NCBI GenBank assembly: GCA_018389105.1
Contig: JACATO010000329.1
Coordinates: 1,033,501 to 1,097,500, forward strand
Source of the DNA: Nautilus pompilius
Lineage: Eukaryota > Mollusca > Cephalopoda > Nautilida > Nautilidae
Reading direction: 5' to 3'
DNA: 64,000 nucleotides
Below, piece by piece: positions 62,798 to 64,000 of this stretch (position 1 is the first letter of the stretch; the number at the start of each line of letters is the position of its first letter). The notes beneath the pieces are model-generated. The model worked only from the letters and a program-made list of their open reading frames with translations, was not told where the DNA came from and made no database searches. Position numbers and translations under genes: made by a program.

Positions 62798-63479
62798 GTA
62801 TTAGAAATATTTCAAAGTCAAAGAAAAAATTCAAATTCATTTTTTAACTTTTTTTCTTTTGCATGAACATTACTTTAGTTAAATTTTATGCCTAATGATT
62901 TTGAATTCATCCAAGGAAAAAAATAAAAGTAAAATTTTTAAATACTTTATTGTATAATAAATAGCAAGTTTGACTTTGAGGTAGAGAGTTGAAAACATAT
63001 TTCCTTAGGTATCGTGTGGCTGGCTCACTGAATTTGCTATTCTGGTTTTACATCAGAATTTATTTTAAGAGGATCATTTATTTATATGTATATTTGACAC
63101 CCTGACAAGTCAAACAGACCATGTTTTCCTTCATATTAACAAAAAATATAGCAGCAATATAGTATTTTACATGGTGGACTGAAACTATATTTCAGTTTTG
63201 TTTCCAATACACTCTCTTAAGTCTTATGCATTGACACGTTTTGATTAAACATGCACATAGTTAGCTTTGGAAAAATTAAGTTTGACATAATGATCTATCT
63301 TTGTACTACATTATAAATCTAGGGGGTTATGTCTAAAATTGCCACTGTGTACAATTATGCTACACACAACTCCAGAAATGGCAATAATTGAAATAATAAA
63401 CATAGGGAAGCAACTTTGCATGCAAAACTCTGTCATTAGTGATCTTGTTACTAAACACACTTTTTGTTAATAGGGCATG

Positions 63480-64000
63480 TAATGGACATGCCTATGAAAT
63501 GATTCCCAGAGAAGACAGGGCAACTGTTCAAGGAATGTGCCACAATCCCTTCACCAATAACTAAACTGAGGAACTACTGTAGAACCAACAATATAGTTAC
63601 TACACATCCAAGATTGTTAGAATAATATAAGCAAGCTAGACCTAATTGAGCCAATCAATGTTTTTAGTGGAATTGAAGGTCTGATAAAAACTGATTGCTT
63701 CCACCCTGTACCTATGGTTGAATGGAAGGACAAGGGAAACAGTCAAGGCAACATTGTTAGGACTTGGGTGTGGAGATAGATCTGTCATGGTGTGATGTGT
63801 ATCTTATGATTGTAAGTTTAATCACCTCACTGCCTGTACTGTAAAAGCATTCTTGAGTTTATCATCATTCCACATTTTGATAATCACTCACTTGCTACTA
63901 GACCAGTGCAGCTACAGCAATACAATATCCTTGCTATAAGCCTGGATTTGAACCAAGTAGAGGATCTTGCTCAAAATATTGCTGAACTGGCCAGACTTCA
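63480..64000 (+). mobile_element. Degenerate Tc1-like relic, cut by the window edge
   Basis: REDRATVQGMCHNPFTNN-type translation near 63515-63565 fits the second HTH of Tc1 transposase. At the far end ILAISLDLNQVEDLAQNIAE fits the W-P-x-x-S-P-D-L-N-P-I-E-x-L block. The catalytic middle is too decayed to align by eye. It lies in the intron after exon 18 of the coiled-coil gene. Confidence 0.55.

Overview
The window is animal nuclear DNA: very AT-rich, with GT-AG introns, long introns full of decayed transposons, and no operons. The protein matches fit an invertebrate, probably a lophotrochozoan and perhaps a mollusc. That placement is inference, because nothing in the sequence fixes the species.

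Three protein-coding genes can be assembled exon by exon. (1) A TTLL5-type tubulin polyglutamylase lies on the minus strand from about 27317 down to position 1. Nineteen coding exons and 557 residues are visible, and the C-terminus runs off the left edge. (2) A complete LYPLAL1-type serine hydrolase lies on the plus strand (29434-35277, five exons, 237 residues). It is head to head with TTLL5 across a locally GC- and CpG-rich stretch (about 28030-28780) that is probably a shared bidirectional promoter. (3) A long coiled-coil protein lies on the plus strand from 37818 past 62797 (eighteen exons, 551 residues visible, C-terminus beyond the right edge). It may be a CCDC175-type gene, but that identity is not established here. 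All exon junctions in the three genes keep the reading frame.

The rest is intronic or intergenic. It holds pogo/Tigger, mariner and Tc1-like transposase relics with stops and frameshifts, one non-LTR retrotransposon tail, several short non-autonomous elements (a TTAA-flanked MITE, hAT-like MITEs, a Tigger-type element with a G-tract terminus, and a palindromic element of about 70 bp present in several copies), a tRNA-headed SINE family, and microsatellites.

No CRISPR array, rRNA or intact tRNA gene was seen, and no clearly new multi-gene system. The observations most worth checking are the palindromic repeat family, the TTAA element, the tandem minimal upstream ORFs before LYPLAL1, and a splice donor embedded in a TA microsatellite in TTLL5.
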